Below the pieces are notes generated by a model. It did no database searches, had not been told where the DNA came from, and saw only the letters and a list, made by a program, of their open reading frames with translations. The position numbers and the translations under genes were made by a program. 64,000 bases of DNA from VXNE01 sp965200505 (GTDB lineage Bacteria; Pseudomonadota; Gammaproteobacteria; Pseudomonadales; Azotimanducaceae), in assembly GCA_965200505.1 (NCBI GenBank), contig OZ241343.1:1550001-1614000 (forward strand), in the 5' to 3' direction. Shown here one piece after another: positions 49,342 to 58,215 of the stretch. Every line of letters begins with the position of its first letter. Positions within the stretch are counted from its first letter, which is position 1.

Positions 49342-50892
49342 ATGATCGAGCGACGTTTCGCCAAGCTCTGGCAGCAGCTACAGGGCAAGAAACCACACTT
49401 CCCGCACTTTCTCGCTGAACTGTCGATCGACGGCATCCGCGGCATCGACGATCTGCGCGTCGGTTTCGACTATCCCGTGAGCGTCATTGCCGGCGGCAAT
49501 GCCAGCGGGAAGTCCACAGTGTTGTTTGCGGCCGCGTGCGCCTACAAGGTGCCGGGCGCCGGCGTGCGGGATTTCGTGCCATCCACGTTGTTTCCCGACT
49601 ACCGCCCCAACGTCGGCGATCGCCAAGACGGCCGGCCCCGAACAACCATCGAGTTCCAGTACGCCACGCCGGACGGTCGCCGCGCGATGCGCTGGCGGCG
49701 GTCGAAGGCTTGGAGCCGGAGCTTCCTCGGTCGGCAAGGCGCGAAGCAGCCAGAGCGCCCCGTTTACCTACGGACACACAGCAACCTGAGCAACCCTTCG
49801 GAGGTGCGAAGCGTTCTCGGCATGTCGCACTTGAGCGCGGCGCCGGCCGAGGCGCCGTTGACGGCGCTGCAGGTGGATTTCGCACAGCGCATGCTGCCGT
49901 TCAGCTATGCCACTGTTGTCCGGCTGTCGAGCGGCGCGAAAAACCTGCTCTTTGCCGAGCAGGCCAGCGGCGCCGCCTACTCCGAATTGCACATGGCCGC
50001 CGGCGAGCGGGCGATCCTGCGGCTGGCCGCCGAAATCGCCCAACTCCGCGACGCCTTGGTGCTCATCGACGAAGTGGAAGCCGGCCTGCATCCCTGGGTG
50101 CAACAGCTGCTCATGCTGCAGTTGCAGCAACTGGCTTTGCTGAACAACCTGCAAGTGTTGGTCACCACGCACAGCCCAGTGGTGCTGGAATGTGTGCCGG
50201 AACACGGGCGCGTCTTCCTCGAACGCGATGACGCCGGCAAGGTTGCCGTGGTGCCCGCCTATCGAGACTTGGTCCAAGACGCCCTCTATGGACGGTCGGG
50301 CGAGGCGCTCAACCTATTGTGCGAGGACGACGCCGCCGAAGGGCTCCTGCAAGGCATCTTCGACGATTTGCTGCCTCGCCATCGGGTGAAACGAGAGTCC
50401 GTCCGCATCGGCAGGGACACTGGCGCCGAAGAGTTTCCAGCTCACGCGACGGCATTTCGGAAATTCGGCCAGCTCGAGGGTTTCGTCTTCGTGCTCGACG
50501 GCGACAAGCGCGGCAGCCCCATCGCCGGCGAGATCCAAGCCCAAGCGCAACGTCAGGTGCCGGTGTGCTACCTGCCCGGTGACCAAGCCCCGGAGATGTG
50601 GGTTTGGCAACGGTTGCAGGGCGAAGGCCAGCCTGTTTTGGCCGCGGCGCTTGGCATCGAACCTGGGGAGCTGCGGGCGCGCATGGACCGACTGGACGCG
50701 ATCTTCGATTCGGCCTCAGATAGCCCGCAGACCATCGCCAAGGCCAAGATGCACAGTTTGGCCGACGCCCTCGAACGCGACTTGCCCGAAGTGTGCCGCG
50801 TCGTCGCGCGAGTGGAAGCCAGCCGCAACGACAGCGACATTCAACCGCTCGCCAGAGAGTTGGAAGAAGCGCTATTGCGTTGGCGGTCATAA
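49342..50892 (+). CDS. OLD-like AAA ATPase with TOPRIM-like C-terminal region
   Basis: A 516-residue protein. The N-terminal ABC-type ATPase has Walker A GGNASGKST (51-59), a signature-like MAAGERAILRLAAEI (near 219-233), Walker B LVLIDEVEAGLHP (acids near 243-244) and the H-loop VTTHSP. The C-terminal region has LLCEDDAAEGLLQ (Glu328) and VFVLDGDK (Asp386, Asp388), which fit the acidic residues of a TOPRIM nuclease as in OLD-family proteins. OLD proteins act in DNA processing and phage defence. No partner UvrD-like helicase (GajB) is beside it. ATG 49342 is used; GTG 49315 is possible, and neither has a good ribosome-binding site. The TOPRIM part is inference. Confidence 0.78.
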   Translation: MIERRFAKLWQQLQGKKPHFPHFLAELSIDGIRGIDDLRVGFDYPVSVIAGGNASGKSTVLFAAACAYKVPGAGVRDFVPSTLFPDYRPNVGDRQDGRPRTTIEFQYATPDGRRAMRWRRSKAWSRSFLGRQGAKQPERPVYLRTHSNLSNPSEVRSVLGMSHLSAAPAEAPLTALQVDFAQRMLPFSYATVVRLSSGAKNLLFAEQASGAAYSELHMAAGERAILRLAAEIAQLRDALVLIDEVEAGLHPWVQQLLMLQLQQLALLNNLQVLVTTHSPVVLECVPEHGRVFLERDDAGKVAVVPAYRDLVQDALYGRSGEALNLLCEDDAAEGLLQGIFDDLLPRHRVKRESVRIGRDTGAEEFPAHATAFRKFGQLEGFVFVLDGDKRGSPIAGEIQAQAQRQVPVCYLPGDQAPEMWVWQRLQGEGQPVLAAALGIEPGELRARMDRLDAIFDSASDSPQTIAKAKMHSLADALERDLPEVCRVVARVEASRNDSDIQPLARELEEALLRWRS

Positions 50893-50946
50893 ACGTGGCG
50901 TAACTCGGGCGGCGAGTGCCGGGCTGGCCATGCCGCCCCGCGCTCC

Positions 50947-52107
50947 CTAGTCCGCCAGCCAATCCAGCAAGCCGCGGGTGGGCACCAGCCGGCGCAGGAA
51001 CTCGTCCACCGGCAGGCACCAGATGCCGCCCATGCGGAGGCGGTCGCGGCCACGGTAGAGCAGGGCCGCTTGGGCTTCGGGATAGTCTTCGCGGAAGGCC
51101 CGCAGCCCGCGCAGATCCTTCGCTTCCACCCGGCTTGCGTTCTTCACCTCGAACGCCCGCACACCGCGTGCGCCGTACACCACGAAATCCACCTCAACAC
51201 CGCTTCGCGTCCGCCAGAAATAGAGTTCATCGTCGCTGCCCGAATACGCTGCCCATGCCCGCAGATGTTGCGCCACGAGGCCTTCGAGCGCTTGGCCATC
51301 GATTTCGCTCGGCCGATCCAGCGGCCCCTTCGGGCGCAGGGCGCGGAACACGCCGGCGTCGAACAGATGGAACTTGCGGTGCGCCGTCGTCTGGCGCTTG
51401 GCGCGTTTGCGGAACACCGGCAGGGTAAACGCCAGCAGCAGGTCTTGGAGAATCTCGATGTAGCTGGCCACTGCCTTGCGCGGCACCTCGCACTCGCGGG
51501 CGATGGCCGCGACGTTGAGCTCGCCGGCATGGGAGAAGCTCGCCGCCTCCAGAAACCGCGCGAAGTTGCCGACGTTGCGCGTCAAGCCCTCCGCCCGCAC
51601 TTCCTGGTCGAGATACAGGCTCGCGTAGCCAGCCAGCGTCGCGCTGGGTTGCGCCGCATCCCACACCAACGGGATCAAGCCGGTGCGCAGCGTTCGGTGC
51701 AAGTCGAACGCCGGCAGTTCGGCGGCCATGAAAGGGTGCAGCGTGCATTGAATGGCCCGGCCGCCGAGCAGGTCCACGCCGCCGCGGCGCAGCTTGCGGG
51801 CGCTTGAACCCGTGAGCACGAAGCGTGGCGGCGATGGCTCCTCCAACATCGCGTGGACGATGGTGAGCAGCGCCGGCACACGCTGGATCTCGTCGATCAC
51901 CACGGTTCCGCGCTGGGTGCCGGCGAGCAAATCCCGCAGCCGCTCCGGGCGCGCCTCCAAGCTGCGGTGGCGCACGGGGTCGAGCAGATCGACGAACAGT
52001 GCATCGGGCAACCGATGCCGCAGCCAAGTGGACTTGCCCGTGCCTCTGGGGCCGAACAAGAAGCAGCTTTGTTCCGGTATCTCGAAAAATCGACCTATCA
52101 GGGCCAT
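50947..52107 (-). CDS. ATP-binding protein, AAA_14 plus DUF4143
   Basis: A 386-residue protein with an N-terminal AAA_14 ATPase (Walker A FGPRGTGKSTWL near 18-29, Walker B VVIDEIQRVP, sensor VLTGSSARKLRR) and a C-terminal DUF4143 domain that includes EVDFVVYGARGVRAFEVKNA, an endonuclease-like D-E-K core. These proteins are common, often as lone accessory genes; their role is not established. The frame starts further up (ATG 52152, TTG 52167), but the inverted repeats at 52102-52147 lie within that extension and ATG 52107 starts MALIGRFFEI, so the shorter form is preferred. It converges on the OLD-like gene. Confidence 0.82.
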   Translation of the reverse strand: MALIGRFFEIPEQSCFLFGPRGTGKSTWLRHRLPDALFVDLLDPVRHRSLEARPERLRDLLAGTQRGTVVIDEIQRVPALLTIVHAMLEEPSPPRFVLTGSSARKLRRGGVDLLGGRAIQCTLHPFMAAELPAFDLHRTLRTGLIPLVWDAAQPSATLAGYASLYLDQEVRAEGLTRNVGNFARFLEAASFSHAGELNVAAIARECEVPRKAVASYIEILQDLLLAFTLPVFRKRAKRQTTAHRKFHLFDAGVFRALRPKGPLDRPSEIDGQALEGLVAQHLRAWAAYSGSDDELYFWRTRSGVEVDFVVYGARGVRAFEVKNASRVEAKDLRGLRAFREDYPEAQAALLYRGRDRLRMGGIWCLPVDEFLRRLVPTRGLLDWLAD

Positions 52108-52147
52108 TTTGAGTCGCAAAATGGAATCTTGATGGCCATTTTGCGAC
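52102..52147. repeat. Direct and inverted CCATTTTG repeats at the 5' end of the DUF4143 gene
   Basis: GGCCATTTTG occurs twice in direct order (52102-52111, 52134-52143). The opposite arm GTCGCAAAATGG (52113-52124) pairs perfectly with CCATTTTGCGAC (52136-52147) over 12 bp, 11 bases apart, and CAAAATGG also pairs with CCATTTTG at 52104-52111. Three half-sites in 46 bp around the start codon look like an operator or a DNA target of the protein itself. Confidence 0.7.
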
Positions 52148-52317
52148 GACATGGGGCGGCCCGTCAAACGCGCCGCTTGTCCGAAGTGGTCATTGGCGAT
52201 GGCCGATGCCGTGTGCCGATGGTGCCAATTCGCAGACCGTAAGCGTTAGGATGCTCAACCCCAACCGGGTGACGCCATGGCGTCTGCGCCAGACGTCGCC
52301 CGAGGCTCGTTTCAACG

Positions 52318-55020
52318 ATGGCCGATTTCTCGCAACGCAGCGCCCCGCCCGCCCTGGCCGAAACCCAGATTCGCCTGCTGGGATCACTGGGGTTGGGCGA
52401 CAGTGTGGAAGCCTGCGCCGCGCTGGCGGCGAGCGACTTCCTGGCGGCCCGGGCGCAACTGGATGGCGAGTGGTTCCGGGGCTTCGTCGCCGAAAGGGCT
52501 TGGGAGCGCCCGCCTGATGCGGCAGCAGTGGTACAAGCCCTTGATGCAGCCTTGGCCGATGCTCGGCAGCCCAAGGAACTCGCCGCCCCACTGCACACTT
52601 TGCGCCACCGCCTCATGGTGGGCCTGGTTTGGCGGCACACACTGGGTTTCGCGGATTTCGAGGAGACGGTCGCCCACACTTCCGACATGGCCGACGCCTT
52701 CATCGACGCGGCGCTGCAACGCATCTTCCAATGGGAGGTTGAACGCCACGGCGCATCGCTGGACGAAGATGGCGGCGAGCAGGGGTTGGTCATCATCGCG
52801 CTCGGCAAGCTCGGCGGCCGCGAGCTCAATCTTTCCAGCGATGTGGACTTGCTGTTCGCCTATCCCGGCGTCGGGCGCACCGCCAACGGCCGAAGCAATC
52901 AGCAGTTCTTCGTGGAGGTGGCGCAGGCCCTCATCGGAGCCTTGGACACGCCAACGGGGCAAGGCGGCGCCTTCCGCGTGGACACGCGCTTGCGGCCATA
53001 CGGCGAGAGCGGGCCGCTCGTGTGGTCATTCAACGCGCTGGAAACCTACTACGCCGATCAAGGCCGGGATTGGGAGCGTTATGCGCTGGTGAAGATGCGT
53101 CCCTGCGCCGGCGACCTTGAGCGGGGCGCGGAACTGGTCGAGGCGCTCGCGCCCTTCGTCTATCGCCGCTACTTGGACTTCGGCGCCGTGGCGGCGTTGC
53201 GCGAGATGCAGCGCCGCATCGATCGGGAGCGCCGTGGGCGCGCCATCCAAGACAACGTGAAGCTCGGCCCGGGCGGCATCCGCGAAGTGGAGTTCCTCGC
53301 CGTGACGCAACAGCTGATCTGGGGCGGGCGCCGCCCTGAATTGCGTTGCCAGAAGCTGTTGGACGCACTGCCACGCCTGGGACAGCTCGGCATGGTGGAG
53401 GCCAAAGAGGCGACCGATCTCGCCAGCGCTTACCGTTATCTGCGCGACGTCGAACACAGCCTGCAAGCCATCGGCGACCGGCAAACGCACCAGTTGCCAG
53501 AAGCGACTTTGGACCAAGCGCGCCTCGCTTGGATGATGGATGAGCCGGATTACGACGCGTTCCTGCAAACCCTCGAGGCACAACGGGCGCTGGTCGCCGC
53601 CCACTTCGAGACGGCGCTGGCGCCCGAAGCGCCGGCACCGGACGCCGCGGCGGCCGTTTGGCGCGGCGACGCACCGGCGCCGGATGCCTGGCGTCCTTGG
53701 CTCGACCGGCTGCGGCGGGCGCGGGACAAGCCAAGCGTCGGCGGCGCCGGCCGCGAGCGGCTGGATCGCTTGATGCCCCTTTTGATCGCCCGGCTTCCCG
53801 ATGAACCGGACGCGGCCGAACAGGCGCTGGCCCGAGTGGCGCCCATTCTCGAAGCCGTGCTGCGCCGCTCCGCGTACTTGGCGCTCTTGATCGAAAACCC
53901 GCCGGCCCTCGATGCCTTGCTCCGGCTCGCTTCGCAGAGCAAATGGATCGCGGCGCAGGTGGCGCGCCATCCGGTGTTGTTCGATGAGCTCTTGCCGCAG
54001 CAGCTAGGCGGCCCGCCCAGCCGCGCCGAACTCGTCCGAGACCTCGATGGCTGGTTGGCCCGCGCGGAGCCGGGCGACGGTGGGCGCGTCCTCGACGTGC
54101 TGCGGGAGTTCCGCGATTCCCACCTGTTCCGCGCCGCGGCGGCGGAAATGGCCGGCCACCTGCCCCTCATGCGGGTGAGCGACTACCTCACCTACTTGGC
54201 GGAGGCGTTGCTGGATGGCGCCCTCGCCCAAGTCTGGCGCGAAGTCTTCGACACCGGCCCGCCAGAGCGCTTCGTGGTGGTGGGCTACGGCAAGCTCGGC
54301 GGCTTGGAACTCGGCCCCGGCTCAGATCTCGATCTGGTGTTCCTGCATGACTTCCCCACCGCCGAACACGGGGCGCTGCACCGTTTGGTGCGCCGATTCC
54401 TCCATGCGCTCACCGTGACGACGGCGCATGGCCAGCTCTACGAGGTGGACATGCGTTTGCGGCCCTCCGGCCGCGCCGGCGCGATGGTGAGCTCGATGGC
54501 CGGGTTCGCCCGCTACCAGCAGGAAGAAGCTTGGACGTGGGAGCGCCAAGCGCTCGTGCGGGCGCGCGCGGTGGCCGGCGACACCGCGTTGGGCCGCCGC
54601 TTCGACGAGACGCGCCACGCCGCCCTCACCGCTCCGCGCGACAAAGAGCGGCTTAAGGAAGAGATCGTGGCCATGCGCCGGCGCATTGCCGACGCCGCAT
54701 CCGAAGGCCCGGACCTGAAGCGGGCGCCCGGCGGCATCGTCGATGTGGAGTTCATCGTGCAATACCTGGTGCTCGCTTGGGCCAGCGAGCACGAGGCCCT
54801 TTGCGAACACACGGACAACGTGCGCATCTTGGAGACCGCCGCGCGCCTCGGCCTCATCGACGCAACGGAAGCCCAAGCCTTGACCGAAGCCTACCTGGGG
54901 CTCCGTTCGGAGTGGCATCGCGCGGCCCTCGACCTGCCGGACCCGGACCGCGCGGCCTCCCTGCTCGCCCTGTATCGGAATGACATCGCGCACACTTGGC
55001 AGCGCCTCTTCGGCGTTTGA
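52318..55020 (+). CDS. glnE: Bifunctional glutamine synthetase adenylyltransferase / adenylyl-removing enzyme
   Basis: A 900-residue enzyme that switches glutamine synthetase off and on by adenylylation according to PII state. Two nucleotidyltransferase domains are clear: ALGKLGGRELNLSSDVDLLFAY (about 158-179, adenylyl-removing) and GYGKLGGLELGPGSDLDLVF (about 658-677, adenylylating), each followed by helical GlnD-UR_UTase-like regions (GPGGIREVEF; RAPGGIVDVEFIVQY). It is about 45 residues shorter than E. coli GlnE. ATG 52318 is the likely start. It is followed by ilvE after about 108 bases. GlnE-ilvE-waaF-waaC is the order that I recall in Pseudomonas. Confidence 0.95.
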   Translation: MADFSQRSAPPALAETQIRLLGSLGLGDSVEACAALAASDFLAARAQLDGEWFRGFVAERAWERPPDAAAVVQALDAALADARQPKELAAPLHTLRHRLMVGLVWRHTLGFADFEETVAHTSDMADAFIDAALQRIFQWEVERHGASLDEDGGEQGLVIIALGKLGGRELNLSSDVDLLFAYPGVGRTANGRSNQQFFVEVAQALIGALDTPTGQGGAFRVDTRLRPYGESGPLVWSFNALETYYADQGRDWERYALVKMRPCAGDLERGAELVEALAPFVYRRYLDFGAVAALREMQRRIDRERRGRAIQDNVKLGPGGIREVEFLAVTQQLIWGGRRPELRCQKLLDALPRLGQLGMVEAKEATDLASAYRYLRDVEHSLQAIGDRQTHQLPEATLDQARLAWMMDEPDYDAFLQTLEAQRALVAAHFETALAPEAPAPDAAAAVWRGDAPAPDAWRPWLDRLRRARDKPSVGGAGRERLDRLMPLLIARLPDEPDAAEQALARVAPILEAVLRRSAYLALLIENPPALDALLRLASQSKWIAAQVARHPVLFDELLPQQLGGPPSRAELVRDLDGWLARAEPGDGGRVLDVLREFRDSHLFRAAAAEMAGHLPLMRVSDYLTYLAEALLDGALAQVWREVFDTGPPERFVVVGYGKLGGLELGPGSDLDLVFLHDFPTAEHGALHRLVRRFLHALTVTTAHGQLYEVDMRLRPSGRAGAMVSSMAGFARYQQEEAWTWERQALVRARAVAGDTALGRRFDETRHAALTAPRDKERLKEEIVAMRRRIADAASEGPDLKRAPGGIVDVEFIVQYLVLAWASEHEALCEHTDNVRILETAARLGLIDATEAQALTEAYLGLRSEWHRAALDLPDPDRAASLLALYRNDIAHTWQRLFGV

Positions 55021-55128
55021 GTTTGCCTTTACAATGGCCAACGCCCGCCACGGAGCGGGTTGACCGGCCATGTGCGGTGCTCATCAGCCACTGCCGCGGC
55101 GCACTTAGGCCACACGCGGGAGACAACG

Positions 55129-56064
55129 GTGGTTGCCGACGAATCGTTCGCGAACCGCGACGGATACATCTGGATGAACGGCGAGCTCGTGGCGTGGCGC
55201 GAGGCGCAGGTTCATGTGCTCACCCACACCTTGCACTATGGCCTCGGCGTCTTTGAGGGTGTGCGCGCCTACGCCACCCCCAACGGCGCGCAGATCTTCA
55301 GGCTGCGCGAACACACCCGGCGCCTGTTCGATTCGGCGCACATCCTCGGCATCTCGATTCCCTACACCCAAGACGAGCTGAACGCCGCCCAACGCCAAGT
55401 GTTCCAAGCGAACGGCTTGGCCGAGGGCTACCTGCGCCCAGTGGTTTACATGGGTTCGGAGGCGATGGGCCTGCGCGCCGAAGCGCTCTCGGTGAACGTC
55501 GCCATCGCTTGCTGGCCGTGGCCGGACTACATGGATCCCGAGTCACGCGAGCGCGGCATCTCCGTGCGCACATCCTCCTACACCCGCCACCACGTCAACA
55601 TCACGATGTGCAAGGCCAAGGCGAACGGCAACTACATCAATTCGATTTTGGCGCTGCGCGAGGCGTTGGAGTCCGGCTGCGACGAGGCGCTCTTGTTGGA
55701 CAACGAAGGCTACGCCGCGGAGGGGAGCGGCGAGAACCTGTTCGTGGTGAAGAACGGCACGCTGCACACGCCGGAGCTCACCTCGTGCCTGCCCGGCATC
55801 ACCCGTGACACCATCCTCACGTTCGCCAAGGAGCTCTCCCTTGAGGTGATCGAGCGCCGCATCACCCGCGACGAGCTCTACATCGCGGACGAAGCGTTCT
55901 TCACCGGCACCGCGGCCGAAGTGCTGCCCATCAGGGAACTCGACCGGCGCGTCATCGGCGACGGGCGTCGCGGTCCCGTCACCGAGCGCCTCCAATCCCG
56001 TTACTTCGAGCAAGTGCGGGGGCGCCGGGAAGCACACCCGGATTGGCACACGCCGGTGCAGTGA
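55129..56064 (+). CDS. ilvE: Branched-chain amino acid aminotransferase
   Basis: A 311-residue fold-type IV PLP enzyme for the last step of Leu, Ile and Val synthesis. It has the start region GYIWMNGELVAWREAQVHV, THTLHYGLGVFEGVRAY, the PLP lysine in MCKAKANGNYINS, and EGYAAEGSGENLFVV plus FFTGTAAEVLPI. GTG 55129 is preferred because GGGAGA lies 5-6 bases ahead and the family similarity begins there; the frame opens at 55060. The length matches Pseudomonas IlvE. waaF follows after 25 bases. Confidence 0.95.
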   Translation: MVADESFANRDGYIWMNGELVAWREAQVHVLTHTLHYGLGVFEGVRAYATPNGAQIFRLREHTRRLFDSAHILGISIPYTQDELNAAQRQVFQANGLAEGYLRPVVYMGSEAMGLRAEALSVNVAIACWPWPDYMDPESRERGISVRTSSYTRHHVNITMCKAKANGNYINSILALREALESGCDEALLLDNEGYAAEGSGENLFVVKNGTLHTPELTSCLPGITRDTILTFAKELSLEVIERRITRDELYIADEAFFTGTAAEVLPIRELDRRVIGDGRRGPVTERLQSRYFEQVRGRREAHPDWHTPVQ

Positions 56065-56089
56065 GCCCCACAGCCACACGAACGCAGGG

Positions 56090-57106
56090 GTGAGGGTCCT
56101 CATCGTCGGGCCGGCTTGGGTTGGCGACATGGTGATGGCGCAACCACTCGTCGCCGCTCTGGAGCGCGACGGTGCCGAAGTGCATGTGCTGGCGCCTCCC
56201 GCCACGCTGCCGGTCGCCGCGCGGCTAGCAGGGGTCGCACAGGTCCACCGCTTGCCGGCCGGCCACGGCGCCTTGGCCTTGAAGGCGCGGTGGCGCACCG
56301 GCAGGCAGCTCAGCCGTTTGCGTTTCGGGCGCGCCATCGTGTTGCCGAACTCGTTCAAGTCCGCCCTCACACCGTGGTTCGCCCGCATCCCAGTGCGCAC
56401 CGGCTGGCGCGGCGAACATCGCCACGGCGTGTTGAACGATTTGCGGCGGCCAGACGCCAAGATGCCACGCTTGGTTGATCGCTTCACCGCATTGGCGACA
56501 GCCGCCGGCGCGAAGCCCGTGCATCACCCGTGCCGCCGCCCCAAGCTCTTGGCGGACCCGCGCAATCGCGCCGCCGTCTGCGCCAAGTTGGCGCTCGATC
56601 CACACCGAGTGGTGGCGCTTTGCCCCGGGGCCCAGTTCGGGCCGGCCAAGCGCTGGCCAACCAAGCACTTCGCCGCGGTGGCGGCGCGAAACTTGGCGGC
56701 GGGGCGACAAGTTTGGCTGTTCGGCGCACCGAGCGAGCGCCCGATCTGCGACGCTGTGGCGGCGGGGTCGCCCGGCGCAGTGAATCTGGCCGGGCGGGTG
56801 GGCTTGGCAGACGCCATCGACCTCCTTTCCATCACCGAGTGCGTGGTGGCGAACGATTCCGGCCTGATGCATGTCGCCGGGGCGTTGGGCCGACCGGTGG
56901 TGGCGGTGTTCGGTTCCACTTCGCCGAGCGTTACGCCGCCGTTGGGGCCGGCGGCGACGGCATTGAGCACCCGGGCGCCGTGCAGCCCGTGTTTCGAGCG
57001 CGTCTGCCCGCTGGGACACACCCGCTGCCTGACCGAGCTGGCGCCGCAACGAGTGTGCCAAGCGCTCGACGCGCTGCTCACCGAACGCCAACAGGCCAAC
57101 TCGTGA
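56090..57106 (+). CDS. waaF: ADP-heptose:LPS heptosyltransferase II
   Basis: A 338-residue GT9 enzyme adding the second heptose to the LPS inner core. Motifs are the N-terminal VGPAWVGDMVMAQPL, LPNSFKSALTPWFARIPVRTGWRGEHR (acceptor side), CPGAQFGPAKRWPTKHFA and the ADP-heptose site VANDSGLMHVAGALGRPVVAVFGSTSP. It uses the ADP-heptose made by HldE. GTG 56090 is followed immediately by family-like sequence. It overlaps waaC by 4 bases (GTGA), the normal waaF-waaC order. Confidence 0.96.
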   Translation: MRVLIVGPAWVGDMVMAQPLVAALERDGAEVHVLAPPATLPVAARLAGVAQVHRLPAGHGALALKARWRTGRQLSRLRFGRAIVLPNSFKSALTPWFARIPVRTGWRGEHRHGVLNDLRRPDAKMPRLVDRFTALATAAGAKPVHHPCRRPKLLADPRNRAAVCAKLALDPHRVVALCPGAQFGPAKRWPTKHFAAVAARNLAAGRQVWLFGAPSERPICDAVAAGSPGAVNLAGRVGLADAIDLLSITECVVANDSGLMHVAGALGRPVVAVFGSTSPSVTPPLGPAATALSTRAPCSPCFERVCPLGHTRCLTELAPQRVCQALDALLTERQQANS

Positions 57107-58206
57107 GCGAACCCGCCACGCTGCATAACGGCGCCCACGCGCCCCAAGGCGCCGCCGACGGCAGCGGGCGCGCGGCGGCCGCCACGGCTGGCCCGCACAT
57201 CCTCTTGGTGAAACTGTCGTCGTTGGGGGACATCGTACATACGTTGCCGGCGGTCGAAGACGCGGCGCGTCTCGGCGCCACCTTCGACTGGGCGGTGGAA
57301 GAGGACTTTGCCGCCGTGCCGGCGCTGCACCGCGCGGTGCGGCGCGTCATTCCCGCGGCGCTGCGCCGCTGGCGCAAGGACGCGGCATCGAGCGTCGGCG
57401 AGGCGCTGGCGTTCCGCCGCGCCCTGCGCCATAAGCGCTATGACCTGACCATCGATGCCCAAGGTCTGCTGAAGAGCGCCGTCGTGGCGCGGCTGGCGCG
57501 CTCGGCCGGCTATGCCGGGTTTGATCGCGGCAGCGCCAGGGAAAGCGCCGCCACGCTCCTTTACTCAAGCTCAGCCGCGGCGCCGAGGACGGACCACGCC
57601 GTGGACCGCATCCGTGCCCTCTTCGCCACGGCCATCGGCTACCAACGCCCGCGGGAGGCGCCGGCGTTCGGCCTCACGCCGCTAGGCCCATCCAATCGCT
57701 ACTGCGTGTTGACCCACGGCACCACATGGCACACCAAGCATTGGCCGGAATCCTTCTGGAGCCGCATCGCCGCACGCGCCGTCGATGCCGGGCTCACGCC
57801 GCTCTTGCCTTGGCTCTCGACGGCGGAACATGACCGGGCGCGGCGCATCGCCGGCACCGTGCCGGGCAGCGAGGTCGCGCCGCCGCTGCGTATGGATGAA
57901 GCCATCGCGCTGCTCTCCGGGGCCCGCGCCGTGGTCGGCGTCGATAGCGGCCTCGCCCACCTCGCGGCCGCGCTGGGGTGCCCAACGGTGGTGGTGTATG
58001 GCCCCACCGACCAACGCCTCACCGGCTGCCTGGGCGCCCGCGCCCGCAGCTTGCAGGCCAGCCTGCCCTGCTCCCCTTGCCTCGCGCGCACTTGCCGCTA
58101 TCGTGGAGCACCACGCGATTGGGCGGGGCAAGCGGTGCGACCGCCCTGTTTCGCCAGCGTCCATCCAGACCGGGTGTGGGAAGCGCTGGCGGCGTTGCTT
58201 GAGTGA
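57103..58206 (+). CDS. waaC: LPS heptosyltransferase I
   Basis: A 367-residue GT9 enzyme adding the first heptose to Kdo. It contains HILLVKLSSLGDIVHTLPAVEDA, DAQGLLKSAVVARLA, GFDRGSARE, THGTTWHTKHWPESFW and the donor site GVDSGLAHLAAALGCPTVVVYGPTD. GTG 57103 overlaps the waaF stop (GTGA) and gives an Ala/Gly-rich N-terminal tail of about 30 residues not found in typical WaaC (about 320-355); a later start is possible. It converges on recD with 9 bases between stops, with no terminator hairpin seen. Confidence 0.94.
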   Translation: MSEPATLHNGAHAPQGAADGSGRAAAATAGPHILLVKLSSLGDIVHTLPAVEDAARLGATFDWAVEEDFAAVPALHRAVRRVIPAALRRWRKDAASSVGEALAFRRALRHKRYDLTIDAQGLLKSAVVARLARSAGYAGFDRGSARESAATLLYSSSAAAPRTDHAVDRIRALFATAIGYQRPREAPAFGLTPLGPSNRYCVLTHGTTWHTKHWPESFWSRIAARAVDAGLTPLLPWLSTAEHDRARRIAGTVPGSEVAPPLRMDEAIALLSGARAVVGVDSGLAHLAAALGCPTVVVYGPTDQRLTGCLGARARSLQASLPCSPCLARTCRYRGAPRDWAGQAVRPPCFASVHPDRVWEALAALLE

Positions 58207-58215
58207 GCGCCGGGG

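Noticed and set aside
55030..55035. TACAAT as a -10 box for ilvE
   Set aside because: The nearest TTGGCA lies 28 bases upstream and no -35 exists at 16-18 bases. It is also about 90 bases from the preferred start; too weak to annotate.
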